A stretch of 50,502 bases of DNA, taken from contig JAQBXN010000055.1 in NCBI GenBank assembly GCA_027625095.1, forward strand, positions 1 to 50,502, given 5' to 3'. This stretch comes from Planctomycetota bacterium (GTDB lineage Bacteria; Planctomycetota; PUPC01; JACPCR01). Shown in pieces: positions 1-9,311 of this stretch; within the stretch, counting starts at the first letter, position 1; every line of letters starts with the position of its first letter. The notes under the pieces are model-generated. The model had not been told where the DNA came from. It searched no databases and saw nothing but the letters and a program-made list of their open reading frames with translations. The position numbers and the translations under genes are program-made.

Positions 1-411
1 ACGGTGGTCCTTACGCCGGACAACATCTCTTACCTGGTTCCCAATTCGGAACTGCTTACTTCCACAGTTATCAATCTCTCAACGAACGATCCCAAGATCC
101 GGCTTCATATTCCGATTGGCGTTGCATACGGCTCAGACGCGCAGAAGGTAAAGTCGTGCCTGTTGAAGGTAGCGGCCGAGCATCCTGAAGTCCTCGAGGA
201 TCCTGTACCGACGGTGCGGTTCCTGAACTTTGGCGACTCTTCTCTTAATTTCGATTTGCTCGCTTGGATTGGTGATCCAGTAAGGCAATACGATATCTCC
301 AGCGACCTGAATTTCGCGATTGAGAGAATATTGAGCGAAAATGACATCCGTATTCCGTTTCCGCAGCGCGATATTCATATCATTCCAGAAGAAATACCTT
401 CAAGCTTGTAA
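1..411 (+). CDS. MscS-family mechanosensitive ion channel, C-terminal part (5' truncated by window edge)
   Basis: The reading frame is open from base 1, so the beginning of the gene lies outside the window; about 136 residues are visible. The segment VPNSELLTSTVINLS is the typical end of the MscS beta domain, and the residues after it (RLHIPIGVAYGSD, then a hydrophobic FDLLAWIGD strand and a terminal helix) fit the cytoplasmic alpha/beta domain. MscS proteins are inner-membrane channels that release solutes when membrane tension rises after osmotic downshock. The pore helices are not in the window, so the subtype cannot be judged. The next gene starts 119 bp downstream on the same strand and looks functionally unrelated. 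Confidence 0.8.
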   Translation, partial: TVVLTPDNISYLVPNSELLTSTVINLSTNDPKIRLHIPIGVAYGSDAQKVKSCLLKVAAEHPEVLEDPVPTVRFLNFGDSSLNFDLLAWIGDPVRQYDISSDLNFAIERILSENDIRIPFPQRDIHIIPEEIPSSL

Positions 412-530
412 CCGTTCTTCTGACGAAGCAATCGGCGAACCAACGACTCTTCTACTCATGTTCAGAATTTGCCTCTCGACGGGTATAAAGACGTCTTCAC
501 CTCTTCTACCCACAAAGAAACGATTTCTGA

Positions 531-2543
531 ATGCTGGACTTAAACGGACTTAATCCTGCGCAATCAAGCGCGGTCAGACAGACCGAAGGACCGGTTCTTG
601 TGCTCGCTGGTGCAGGTACAGGTAAGACACGAGTCATCACCTACCGAATAGCGCATCTGCTGAATAAGGGTGTTCTCCCGCAAAATATCCTGGCGGTTAC
701 CTTCACCAACAAAGCCGCTCGCGAAATGAAAGAACGAGCGGCGAAGCTCGTCGGCCCACCGGCCAAAGAACTTCTTCTTTGCACATTTCATTCTTACTGT
801 GTGCGAGTTCTTCGTGAGGATCTCTCACTCCTGGGGTTCCGGCCAAACTATTCCATTTTTGATACCGGTGACCAGATGAGTTTGGTTCGCAAGTGTTTGC
901 GCTCCACGAAAATTGCAGGCGAAGATCTTGACGCTCATTTCGTCTTAAATGCCATTGGCAGTGCAAAGAATCGCGCCCTCAATCCAGAAACCTTGTCCAG
1001 AATGGCCGGTGAATTCAGAGAGGAGGCAATCGCTCACATCTATCAGAAATACCAGGACGAACTCAAAGCGTGTAATGCGGTCGACTTTGATGATCTCCTG
1101 ATGCATACCCTATGGCTCTTTCAGAATGTGCCACAGGTCCTGGAAAAGCACGCGAATCGATTTCAATACGTGCTCATCGACGAATTTCAGGATACCAACG
1201 AGGTGCAATACCAGATCGTTCACGAGCTCTGCAAGGGGCATCGCAATCTCTGTATTGTGGGAGATGATGACCAGAGTATTTATGGATGGCGTGGAGCGCA
1301 GTCGTCCAACATCGCTCGATTCGAAAAAGACTTCGCTGGCGCAAAAGTCGTCAAGCTGGAAGAAAACTATCGATCAACGAAAGCCATCCTGGACGTGGCC
1401 AATTCTGTGATCAAGCAGAATCTCATACGCAAAGACAAGGTACTCCGCTCCAATCTCGGTCCGGGCACGCCGGTAGAAGTCTTCAGCGCAGAAGACGAGC
1501 GTACGGTGGCCGAGAGCGTGATCGCCCGCATCTCTACTCATCGTGGCATGAACCAGAGGCGTTGGAAGGATTACGCCATTCTCTTCCGTACCAACAGTCA
1601 GTCGCGAGTATTTGAAACCGCTCTCAGAGCATCCAAAATTCCTTACGTTCTGATTGGAGGGCCTTCCTTCTTTGATCGTAAGGAAGTAAAAGACCTCCTC
1701 GCCTACATGTCCGCATTGGCCAACCCTGACGATGAGGTCGCGCTTTTCCGTGTGATCAACTGCCCCCCTCGTGGTATCGGCAAGACGACCATCGAGAGAA
1801 TCAATGCCTACAGTATGCAGAAAGGAATCTCTTTTTACGAGGCTCTCGGAAAGGTTCATGAAATAGAAAAGATCAAAACCGGGCCAGCCACACAAGTTGG
1901 CGACTTCTACGATTTCCTTGCCAGATATCGTCGTCAGGCCGAGACCGGCGCTTTGGCCTCCACACTCACAGCGCTCATCGATGAGATCGATTATGACGAA
2001 GAAGTCGCGCGCCACTTTCCCGATCCCCTTGACCAGAAAGCGCGCATGAGCATTGTCCAGGAGATGATCAACGCTGCGGCCGAGTTTGAACGCAATAAGC
2101 CGAATGCGACATTTGCGACTTTGCTCCAAGACCTGGCTATCGACGATCGTGATACCGGCAACGACGAAAATAAAGACGCGGTCTACATGATCACTCTTCA
2201 CAGTGCGAAAGGCCTCGAGTTTCCTTATGTATTTCTCGCAGGCGTGGAAGAAGGCATCCTGCCGCATCAGCGCTCAATCAGCGAAGACAGTCTTGACAGC
2301 CTTGAAGAAGAGCGACGTCTGTTTTACGTGGGTATTACCCGGGCCCAGTATGAACTCGTGATGACTATGGCCGATGTTCGTAAGCAATTTGGGAAGACGG
2401 TACAAACAAAGCCCTCGCGATTTCTATCCGAGATCAAAGACGGACTCCTTACCTACGTTACACCCGAAACCGCAGGGCCTGCCAGTCTGGAGGTCGAGAA
2501 GAGCTATATGAGTGCCATCCAGAATCTGCTGAAGCGACGCTGA
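531..2543 (+). CDS. UvrD/PcrA/Rep-type superfamily 1 DNA helicase
   Basis: The 670-aa product carries the full SF1A helicase set: Q motif LNPAQSSAV near residue 7, Walker A AGAGTGKT (26-33), motif Ia FTNKAAREM, Walker B IDEFQDTN (about 215), motif III GDDDQSIYGWRG (about 245), motif V LHSAKGLEFPYV and motif VI RRLFYVGITRAQ in the C-terminal third. Such enzymes are ATP-driven 3'-5' translocases acting in nucleotide excision repair, mismatch repair or removal of proteins and RecA from DNA. The length is close to PcrA and Rep and there is no nuclease domain as in AddA or RecB. It begins at ATG 531 with no obvious Shine-Dalgarno sequence. UvrD, PcrA and Rep cannot be separated without a phylogeny. 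Confidence 0.93.
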   Translation: MLDLNGLNPAQSSAVRQTEGPVLVLAGAGTGKTRVITYRIAHLLNKGVLPQNILAVTFTNKAAREMKERAAKLVGPPAKELLLCTFHSYCVRVLREDLSLLGFRPNYSIFDTGDQMSLVRKCLRSTKIAGEDLDAHFVLNAIGSAKNRALNPETLSRMAGEFREEAIAHIYQKYQDELKACNAVDFDDLLMHTLWLFQNVPQVLEKHANRFQYVLIDEFQDTNEVQYQIVHELCKGHRNLCIVGDDDQSIYGWRGAQSSNIARFEKDFAGAKVVKLEENYRSTKAILDVANSVIKQNLIRKDKVLRSNLGPGTPVEVFSAEDERTVAESVIARISTHRGMNQRRWKDYAILFRTNSQSRVFETALRASKIPYVLIGGPSFFDRKEVKDLLAYMSALANPDDEVALFRVINCPPRGIGKTTIERINAYSMQKGISFYEALGKVHEIEKIKTGPATQVGDFYDFLARYRRQAETGALASTLTALIDEIDYDEEVARHFPDPLDQKARMSIVQEMINAAAEFERNKPNATFATLLQDLAIDDRDTGNDENKDAVYMITLHSAKGLEFPYVFLAGVEEGILPHQRSISEDSLDSLEEERRLFYVGITRAQYELVMTMADVRKQFGKTVQTKPSRFLSEIKDGLLTYVTPETAGPASLEVEKSYMSAIQNLLKRR

Positions 2544-2650
2544 CCGCTCAGGCAGGATCGCTACCTGATTCCGAACCTATCGCCGTAGCATTTCCGTTAG
2601 TCCACAGATAATATCTTTAACCTGAGATTTCAGAGGAGCCGAACCTACGC

Positions 2651-5600
2651 ATGCCAAAGAAAGAAGACTACAAGCTGGCGGAGCTTGTGATTAGAAAAGA
2701 GCTTGCGAGCCTCGAAGATGTCAACGATTGGCTCTCCGCGCACCTTAAGGCGGAGCAGATGGGCTCTAAGGCAACATTTGTTGACTGTCTCGTCCGAAGA
2801 GGTGGTCTTGATAAGGCCGTTCTTGATGAACTCATGGCCACTCTGGTGCCTGCTCCACAGCTTCCAAGCCGCGATTTTGGCGGCTTCGAGGTACTTGAAA
2901 AACTGGAGCAGGGGCCTTGGGGTAACGAATATCACGCACGTGATTCCGAAGGTGATTGTGAGGTCCGCCTGCGCGTCCTCAGTCCCCGCCTGTCGGAAAA
3001 CCAAGACTACCTGCAACGGCTCCTGAACAGTCTCAACGCGGCTAAGAGCATTAAGAATGACGCCTTCTCCAAGATGTATGGAGTGGGGGAAATCAATGGC
3101 AGGACTTTCGTCAGCCTGGAGTGGATCGAGCAGCCCTCGGTTCAGGATTTTGTTAAGAGCAATGGGGTATTGACTGTAGAGGCTGCGAGCCAGGCTGTTG
3201 TGGGGCTTGCAGATGCCCTGGCAAGTGTTGAGCCTGGGAATCGGCTGAAGTTGGATCTCCAGCCGGCCAATCTGGTGCTCGAACAGGGGCGCAAATTGAA
3301 AATCCTTTATTTCGGATGGGTCAATGCGGACCTGAACCATCCTTTTGCGTCGATGGAAGAGTTGGCTGGCAAGGAATGTAATGCGGCAAGCTGGGTTTAC
3401 TCACTGGGGGCCTGCCTGTTCTTTCTGCTGACTGGTCACTCACCTTTTGATGAAGAGACTGTAAAAGCCGTCAAAGAGGGCAGACTGGACCCTACCCCGC
3501 CATCGCCGTCTGCGCTTGATGAAAGTATTCCGCAGGAACTCTCTGATTACATCCTCCAGATGATGTCCGCCCAGCCAGAAAATCGGCCTGCGTCCCTTGC
3601 TGATGTGGCCCAGAGGCTGAGCGAATTTGGCGGTACGGAGAGGAAGAGCCCGACGGTTAAGAAATCTCTTGGCAAACATTCCGTAAGTTTGGCTGACGAT
3701 CCCAACATCGCATTCGCACCCACCAAACAGGTGGTCAGTAAGCCGCCAAAGAAAAGAGACGACAAAACAAAGAAATTCACTGATCGCCGGCCTCCGCCGA
3801 ATGATCCCGATGCACCTTCCAGTAAGGCTGAAACAAGAGCGCAAAAAGCGGTGTCACCGATGCCGGATAACGCGCCACTCGAAGATGCAGAGACCGTGGT
3901 TGTAAGCGAAGAGACGAAAAAGAGTCTGAAGAAACTTGTCGATGCCAACCGCGAGCGGGAGCAGGCTCAGACCCAGGAACTCTCCGATTCGGACCTCACG
4001 GACGCAAGCGCACCGACCGCCAGGGAGACCAGCCAAGGCAGCTCCCGATCTGCACACATTGTCAAGTCTCCAAAGACTGGCCTCCGAACCACGGAAAGAA
4101 GTCGCGCTGCCTCACCGAAGACCAGCCGCACACAAGCTGTTCGCCGAAAAAAATCCGCCGTCCCGATGATTCTCGCGGCATGTGTCCTTCTGGCCGCCAC
4201 AGTTGCTGTCGCAATTTTCATGATCAAGCCCGACAAGCAGAAACAGCCGGCGAAGCTGCCAGTACAGAAGAAGCAGGGCTGGACAAAAGAAGAAGTCGAG
4301 GAAGCTCGTAAGCAGCATCTTGAAGAAAAAACAGCAAAGGCGAATGAGCAGGCCCACAAGAAGGCCCTGGAGGCAGCCGACAAACGAGTCCAGGCGCTGG
4401 AGACATTGAGTGAGACGCCTCACATAGAGCTCGCTGCCGCATACCAGAAGCTCCTCGAGCTCACAGACGACCAGAAGAAGCGCAGCGAGATTGAAGTAAA
4501 ATTGAAAGCGATTAAGGAACAATTGATACAGAACACAGCCAGCGCTTACGAAAAGCTGAAATCCGAAGCGGATGCCCTCTACGCACAGAAAAAATACAGA
4601 AGCGCGATCTTGAAACTGGAAAGTCTGCCTGAAGAATTAAGAGTCGTCAGTGTCATGCCCGATTGGCAAAAAACCATCCGAAACTATCGCGAAGGAGTGA
4701 ACCAGGAATACCTGGGTGCGCGGCTCAAGATCGCCGAGCTTACCGGCGAAGGCATGGAAAAGATGAGCATGATGAAAAAGAAGCTTCCGACCCGTGCCGA
4801 GCTCGCGCAGGTTGTCGAACTGCTCCAGGCAGTGGCCACATTCAGCGAAGATGCTCAGGCAAACGAAGCCAAAAAGGCATTGGCCTACGTCGAAAAGTTT
4901 CTTGAAGAGGCTAAAGAGGAAATCAATGCCCGGGAAAAGATGCTCTCAGACACCCGCGCCAAACGATCAAAAGAGCTCTATCGCGAATTCATCTCAAATA
5001 TGCAGGCTTCATCGGTGGACTGTGATTTCGCCCCGGCCATTGCATTGTGTCAGGCTCGTTTGAATGACCCCGCTGCTGGCCTTCAGAAGGCACTTTACGA
5101 GAAGCATCAGCTCTTTTTGCAAATGGCACGCAACGTCTTCGATTCCGCCGAACGTAATCTCCCAAGTCTGAAGGACAAACAGGTAGTTTCCTTTGGTCGA
5201 ACGGGAACAGTAGCGAAAGTTGAAGGCGGCGTACTCACCGTGGTCGGCGCTGCCCAATTCAACATCACGCTCAAAGAGCTCGAATGGGAACAGATGGTCA
5301 ACCTCGGCCTGAAAGATATCGGCCCTCGCACTGGTGAAGGCTATCGTCAGAAAGCCATTTTTGCCTATTGCCAGGGCAGTCTCTCCAAAGCGGAGAAGGA
5401 ATTGGGCCAGGCAAAATCCAGTGGCGCGGATCCCAATCAGGTGGCCATGGTCTGGGACGTGCTCCAGAGCGAAATCAAAACACGCAAACATGAATCTGAC
5501 GCCGCAGATCTCGTCGCCCTCATCCCGGATCTTCTAAAGAAGGATGATTGGAAGAAGGCCAGAGAGGCCCTGATGGAGCTTAAGGATCACTTCAGCGATA

Positions 5601-6346
5601 CAAAGGCATTTATCAGCCAGGAACAGAATCTCCTGGTCCAGTTGGACAAAATGGAGCAGCGTTACGAACGGGAAGAGGGCGAAGTGATCATCAAGGCCGG
5701 CAATTACAGAAACGACATTGGAACGGAGGCATACGTTAACGGCTTCGCCATAGACCGCTGGGAAGTCAGCAATCGCCAGTACGCCCGCTTCCTCGATTGG
5801 AGAAAGCAGAACCCGACAAAAAAGATTGGTCATGAAGAGGAACCCAAAGGTAAGGATTACCGCCCCGAATTCTGGGATGATCCCAAATACAACCAGCCGG
5901 ATCTGCCTGTTGTCGGTGTCGATTTCTTCGATGCGTATGCTTATGCCAATTGGCTGGGACGCCGCTTGCCCACCGCAAGCGAGTGGGAGAAAGCCTGCCG
6001 CGGCCAAGATGGCCGCATGTTCCCCTGGGGCGAGGAATGGCAGCCCGAACGAGTGAACGCCAACGACAGCGCCCTGATGGACGGCAGCAATGACGGCTTC
6101 GCCGGCCTCGCGCCCGTCAAGAGCCTTGCCCAGGGTGCGAGCCCTTACGGGTGCCTCCATATGGCCGGCAACGTAAGAGAGTGGACGAGCGAGCCCCTCC
6201 GCATGCGTAATCAACGCAATCAGGCCACGATGTGCGGGGGCTCATATAAAGGCAGTCGGAGCCAGTGCCAGGCGAGCTCCATCGGCAGCTTCGACGTGAC
6301 CGAACGATTCGATTACGTCGGTTTCAGAACGGCCAGAGATCTCTAG
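2651..6346 (+). CDS. Transmembrane pseudokinase fused to coiled coil and FGE-sulfatase (SUMF1-like) domain
   Basis: A 1231-aa protein. Residues about 75-325 have a protein-kinase fold pattern, but key residues are altered: the beta-3 lysine position reads VRLRVL (Arg108), the catalytic loop reads KLDLQPAN (Asp202 kept, the following Lys replaced by Gln), and DFG is YFG (220-222). A Pro/Lys/Ser-rich linker (330-500) leads to one transmembrane helix at about 504-527, then a long charged coiled-coil region with helical repeats (540-1005). Residues 1011-1231 are an FGE-sulfatase/SUMF1-like domain with the GNVREW and YVGFRTA signatures. The paired C-terminal cysteines of true formylglycine-generating enzymes are not seen. 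Family knowledge: kinase-FGE fusions are common in PVC bacteria. Inference: an inner-membrane sensor or scaffold with the FGE domain outside, probably without phosphotransfer. A GAGGAG lies 12 nt before the ATG. Confidence 0.82.
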   Translation: MPKKEDYKLAELVIRKELASLEDVNDWLSAHLKAEQMGSKATFVDCLVRRGGLDKAVLDELMATLVPAPQLPSRDFGGFEVLEKLEQGPWGNEYHARDSEGDCEVRLRVLSPRLSENQDYLQRLLNSLNAAKSIKNDAFSKMYGVGEINGRTFVSLEWIEQPSVQDFVKSNGVLTVEAASQAVVGLADALASVEPGNRLKLDLQPANLVLEQGRKLKILYFGWVNADLNHPFASMEELAGKECNAASWVYSLGACLFFLLTGHSPFDEETVKAVKEGRLDPTPPSPSALDESIPQELSDYILQMMSAQPENRPASLADVAQRLSEFGGTERKSPTVKKSLGKHSVSLADDPNIAFAPTKQVVSKPPKKRDDKTKKFTDRRPPPNDPDAPSSKAETRAQKAVSPMPDNAPLEDAETVVVSEETKKSLKKLVDANREREQAQTQELSDSDLTDASAPTARETSQGSSRSAHIVKSPKTGLRTTERSRAASPKTSRTQAVRRKKSAVPMILAACVLLAATVAVAIFMIKPDKQKQPAKLPVQKKQGWTKEEVEEARKQHLEEKTAKANEQAHKKALEAADKRVQALETLSETPHIELAAAYQKLLELTDDQKKRSEIEVKLKAIKEQLIQNTASAYEKLKSEADALYAQKKYRSAILKLESLPEELRVVSVMPDWQKTIRNYREGVNQEYLGARLKIAELTGEGMEKMSMMKKKLPTRAELAQVVELLQAVATFSEDAQANEAKKALAYVEKFLEEAKEEINAREKMLSDTRAKRSKELYREFISNMQASSVDCDFAPAIALCQARLNDPAAGLQKALYEKHQLFLQMARNVFDSAERNLPSLKDKQVVSFGRTGTVAKVEGGVLTVVGAAQFNITLKELEWEQMVNLGLKDIGPRTGEGYRQKAIFAYCQGSLSKAEKELGQAKSSGADPNQVAMVWDVLQSEIKTRKHESDAADLVALIPDLLKKDDWKKAREALMELKDHFSDTKAFISQEQNLLVQLDKMEQRYEREEGEVIIKAGNYRNDIGTEAYVNGFAIDRWEVSNRQYARFLDWRKQNPTKKIGHEEEPKGKDYRPEFWDDPKYNQPDLPVVGVDFFDAYAYANWLGRRLPTASEWEKACRGQDGRMFPWGEEWQPERVNANDSALMDGSNDGFAGLAPVKSLAQGASPYGCLHMAGNVREWTSEPLRMRNQRNQATMCGGSYKGSRSQCQASSIGSFDVTERFDYVGFRTARDL

Positions 6347-6505
6347 CCCAGGGCCGCCCCGCATCATCCGATCTCGGCAATCCCCAGAGTTGAGGCAGGT
6401 TCCCATGCTCCACAGACCTGTGGCCTTGAGATGTTCAGGTTGCCAACTGGTTCAGAATAGCCAGCATTCTCCGCTTTCAATTCTTCTTTGCCCCTCTCCT
6501 CAACC

Positions 6506-8641
6506 ATGCCGATCCTCCACCTCGAGTCCCTGCCATCGGGAATGCGAAAAGCAGATGTGATCCACCTGCTGGTCGGCGACGGCGGTATCCAGCAACGGCG
6601 GCTCGGCCAGATCGATCTGCACGGGGCGCATGCGAGCGTCGAAGTTCCTGAAGGGTGGGAATCCCGGCTCGCCCGGCATCTGGACGGTATTGTTTTCAAG
6701 CACAAACGCATTAGAGCCTGGGCAGGAGGCAGCCTTGTGAGCTCAAATGGCGAAGAAGGGCCCTTTCAAAAACTTGCACGTCTCCTTGAAATGGAAGCCG
6801 AGGCTGAAGTGGAGCGGATGATGGAAAACATCCAGAGCCTTGCACCTGCGGACGCTGAAAGAAGTGGTGAAGCAATCATTAATCTGGTCATTGATGAGCA
6901 GCAGCCGGGGCTTGGTGGGCGCTTAATCCTCTCCCTTAGAAAACGCAACCGCGAACTCGATCTGCCGTGGACAAAGCATCGAATCGGCCGGCCGATTCTG
7001 CTCACTGCAGAAGACTCCAAAGTCGATTTAAATTACCGAGGCGTAGTTTGTGATCGCTCACGCAAATTCATCAAAGTTGCAATAAACGTTTGGCCTGAGG
7101 ATGAAGGCGACCTGACCTGGCGGATCGACAACGCAACTGATGAGATCGGCCGACAACGCCAGCTCGCCGCGTTGGAACGCGCTCAGGCCGCTCGTGGTGA
7201 TCGCCTGGCTGAGATGCGGCGGACCCTTGTTGAAGGCGTTCAGCCCAGCTTCACTGAGACATCGGAAGAATTAGCGCCTTTCAGCAAAAAGTTAAATGAA
7301 CCGCAGCTCGACGCGGTCAGGTTTGCACTCTCTGCGAACGATGTTGCCCTGATTCACGGCCCCCCCGGAACTGGTAAGACAACCACCGTTGTCGAGCTCA
7401 TCCGGCAGGCCGTAAGTCGTGGTGATAAAGTGCTGGTCTGCGCACCCAGCAACCTCGCAGTTGATAATGTGCTCGAACGACTCGTCGCCGCAGGCGAAAA
7501 GGCGCTTCGTCTAGGCCATCCGGCACGAATTATGGAACACCTGCGTGTGCACAGCCTGGACTACATGGTCGAAAGCCACGACAACCTCAAGCAGGTGCGA
7601 AAGCTCACGAAAGAGGCGTACCGAATGCGTCAGAGAGCACAGAAGGCCAAAGAGAACAGAGATCCGTCAGCGGCTGAACTCTTCAAAGAGTTCCGTAGCA
7701 TGCTGAATGACGCCCGACGGCTGGAAACACAGACTGTTGAGAGCGTACTTACCTCTGCCGACATCATTTGCTCTACCACTACCGGCGTCGACAGCGATAT
7801 CCTTGGCCAACGTCAATTCGACCTTGCCGTCATAGACGAAGCCTGCCAGTGCACCGAACCAGAATCCTGGATACCCATTCTCCGGACCCGCCGCCTCGTA
7901 CTTGCTGGAGATCATTGTCAACTGCCTCCGACTGTGGTCAGCACCGATGCGGCACGTGAAGGCTTTGGAATCAGCCTGTTTGAAAGACTGATGGAAGTGT
8001 ATGGAAAGGACATCTCACGCCGTCTGACTGTCCAATACCGAATGCACGAGTCGATCATGGAATTCTCGTCTCTCGAATTCTACGAATGCGAGCTCCTGCC
8101 TGACGACTCGGTACGTTCACATTTGCTCCAGGATCTTGACGGCATAGAAGTCAATGAGCTGACGACCACTCCTGTCACCTTCATTGACACCGCAGGGGCT
8201 GGCTACGACGAAGAGCTGGAGCCGGACGGCCAAAGCCGGCAAAACACTTCTGAAGCGGAACTGGTGCAAAAGAATGTTCAAGCTCTTCTCGATTCGGGTG
8301 TGCGGCCTGCTGACATTGGAGTCATCTCACCTTATGCGGCCCAAGTCCGGCACCTGCGCCAGCAGATGGGCGAGCTTGAAGTCGAGATTGACAGCGTCGA
8401 CGGATTTCAGGGCAGAGAAAAGGAAGCCATCGTGATCTCGATGGTAAGATCTAACATCACCGGAGAGATCGGATTTCTTGGCGACATCCGCCGCATGAAC
8501 GTCGCCATGACCCGCGCCCGACGCAAGCTTATCGTCATCGGCGACAGTGCCACCATCTCTTCGCATGAGTTTTACAAACGGCTGCTCGATCACTTCGATA
8601 ATATCGGCGCCTACCACACCGTGTGGGAAGAAATGGAATAA
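6506..8641 (+). CDS. UPF1/SMUBP2-type superfamily 1B helicase with N-terminal DbpA-like RNA-binding domain
   Basis: A 711-aa protein from ATG 6506; an in-frame TTG at 6488 would add six residues. The helicase core has Walker A GPPGTGKT (285-292), motif Ia CAPSNLAVDN, Walker B IDEACQ (Asp444), motif III GDHCQLPP, motif IV VQYRMH, motif V SVDGFQGRE and motif VI NVAMTRARR, the arrangement of UPF1, SMUBP2/IGHMBP2 and Dna2-type 5'-3' helicases. Residues 1-75 (LLVGDGGIQQRRLGQIDLHG, a VEVPEG strand, then a LDGIVFKHKRIRAW strand) match the pattern of the RRM-like domain at the C-terminus of DbpA/DeaD RNA helicases. Residues 90-240 resemble the beta-barrel region of SMUBP2. Inference: a helicase acting on RNA or RNA-DNA hybrids, recruited by the N-terminal domain. 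No Shine-Dalgarno sequence is visible. Confidence 0.88.
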   Translation: MPILHLESLPSGMRKADVIHLLVGDGGIQQRRLGQIDLHGAHASVEVPEGWESRLARHLDGIVFKHKRIRAWAGGSLVSSNGEEGPFQKLARLLEMEAEAEVERMMENIQSLAPADAERSGEAIINLVIDEQQPGLGGRLILSLRKRNRELDLPWTKHRIGRPILLTAEDSKVDLNYRGVVCDRSRKFIKVAINVWPEDEGDLTWRIDNATDEIGRQRQLAALERAQAARGDRLAEMRRTLVEGVQPSFTETSEELAPFSKKLNEPQLDAVRFALSANDVALIHGPPGTGKTTTVVELIRQAVSRGDKVLVCAPSNLAVDNVLERLVAAGEKALRLGHPARIMEHLRVHSLDYMVESHDNLKQVRKLTKEAYRMRQRAQKAKENRDPSAAELFKEFRSMLNDARRLETQTVESVLTSADIICSTTTGVDSDILGQRQFDLAVIDEACQCTEPESWIPILRTRRLVLAGDHCQLPPTVVSTDAAREGFGISLFERLMEVYGKDISRRLTVQYRMHESIMEFSSLEFYECELLPDDSVRSHLLQDLDGIEVNELTTTPVTFIDTAGAGYDEELEPDGQSRQNTSEAELVQKNVQALLDSGVRPADIGVISPYAAQVRHLRQQMGELEVEIDSVDGFQGREKEAIVISMVRSNITGEIGFLGDIRRMNVAMTRARRKLIVIGDSATISSHEFYKRLLDHFDNIGAYHTVWEEME

Positions 8642-8780
8642 AGCGGCCGACTGCTTTCCATGGAGCAAGAGACCCTGGCTTGCCGTTCCGCTGAGGGGCG
8701 TCTATTTCCGGCAAGGATCGGCGAACCACGTTTTACAGCGGCTGGGACGTCTGCCACATAAAACCCTTGTGTTCAAATAA

Positions 8781-9302
8781 ATGTTTTTCCGCCTTTACGT
8801 CACCCTTTGTCTTGTTGATGCTCTGATACTGGTCGGCACTGTTTTGGTGTCGCTGATCGCGCCCCCCGCCACAGATCCGGAATTCATCGCCCGCCACATG
8901 GTCCCAGCTCTCTCGGGCATTGTCCTTGCAACCTTTCTTCACTCGATGGTCGTCTTTTATTTCATTGGGGTCACTAAGCCCATGCGGGAAGTGATTGCCC
9001 AACTGGGCGAAGGGATCGAAGAATTGATTTCAGAATCGCAGGCCACACGCGCCATCGCTACCTTCTGGGCCACTTCCGGGCTCATCATCATCATCTTCGT
9101 CGCCGCACTCGGCGGTGCCGCTCAAAATGCATATATCTCACTCAGCATCCACGGCTGGCTCGCCAGTTTTGGCGGCCTGCTCACCATTTGGGCTCACTTC
9201 CGCCAGATGGTCGCCGTCGCCACCAACATCGAACTCATCGGGAAAATCAACAAGCAGTATGCGGCCGAGGCCAGCATGAAGCAGGGGGAGGTGCTGGGCT
9301 GA
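8781..9302 (+). CDS. Small four-helix integral membrane protein, function unknown
   Basis: The 173-aa product has four predicted membrane segments: about residues 4-27 (LYVTLCLVDALILVGTVLVS), 41-63, 93-115 (TSGLIIIIFVAALGG) and 125-146. A short amphipathic stretch with acidic residues (REVIAQLGEGIEELISESQ) joins helices two and three, and the tail is hydrophilic. I recognise no family. The start is ATG 8781, 139 bp after the helicase gene. It converges with the PhyH gene on the other strand, and the two stop codons are only 9 bp apart. Composition and codon use look like those of its neighbours, so the ORF is probably real. Confidence 0.6.
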   Translation: MFFRLYVTLCLVDALILVGTVLVSLIAPPATDPEFIARHMVPALSGIVLATFLHSMVVFYFIGVTKPMREVIAQLGEGIEELISESQATRAIATFWATSGLIIIIFVAALGGAAQNAYISLSIHGWLASFGGLLTIWAHFRQMVAVATNIELIGKINKQYAAEASMKQGEVLG

Positions 9303-9311
9303 GTCGCGGCC

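Noticed and set aside
1374..2267. 297-codon open frame on the - strand
   Set aside because: It lies wholly inside the UvrD-type helicase, has no family motif, and reads as the complement of a well-conserved coding region.
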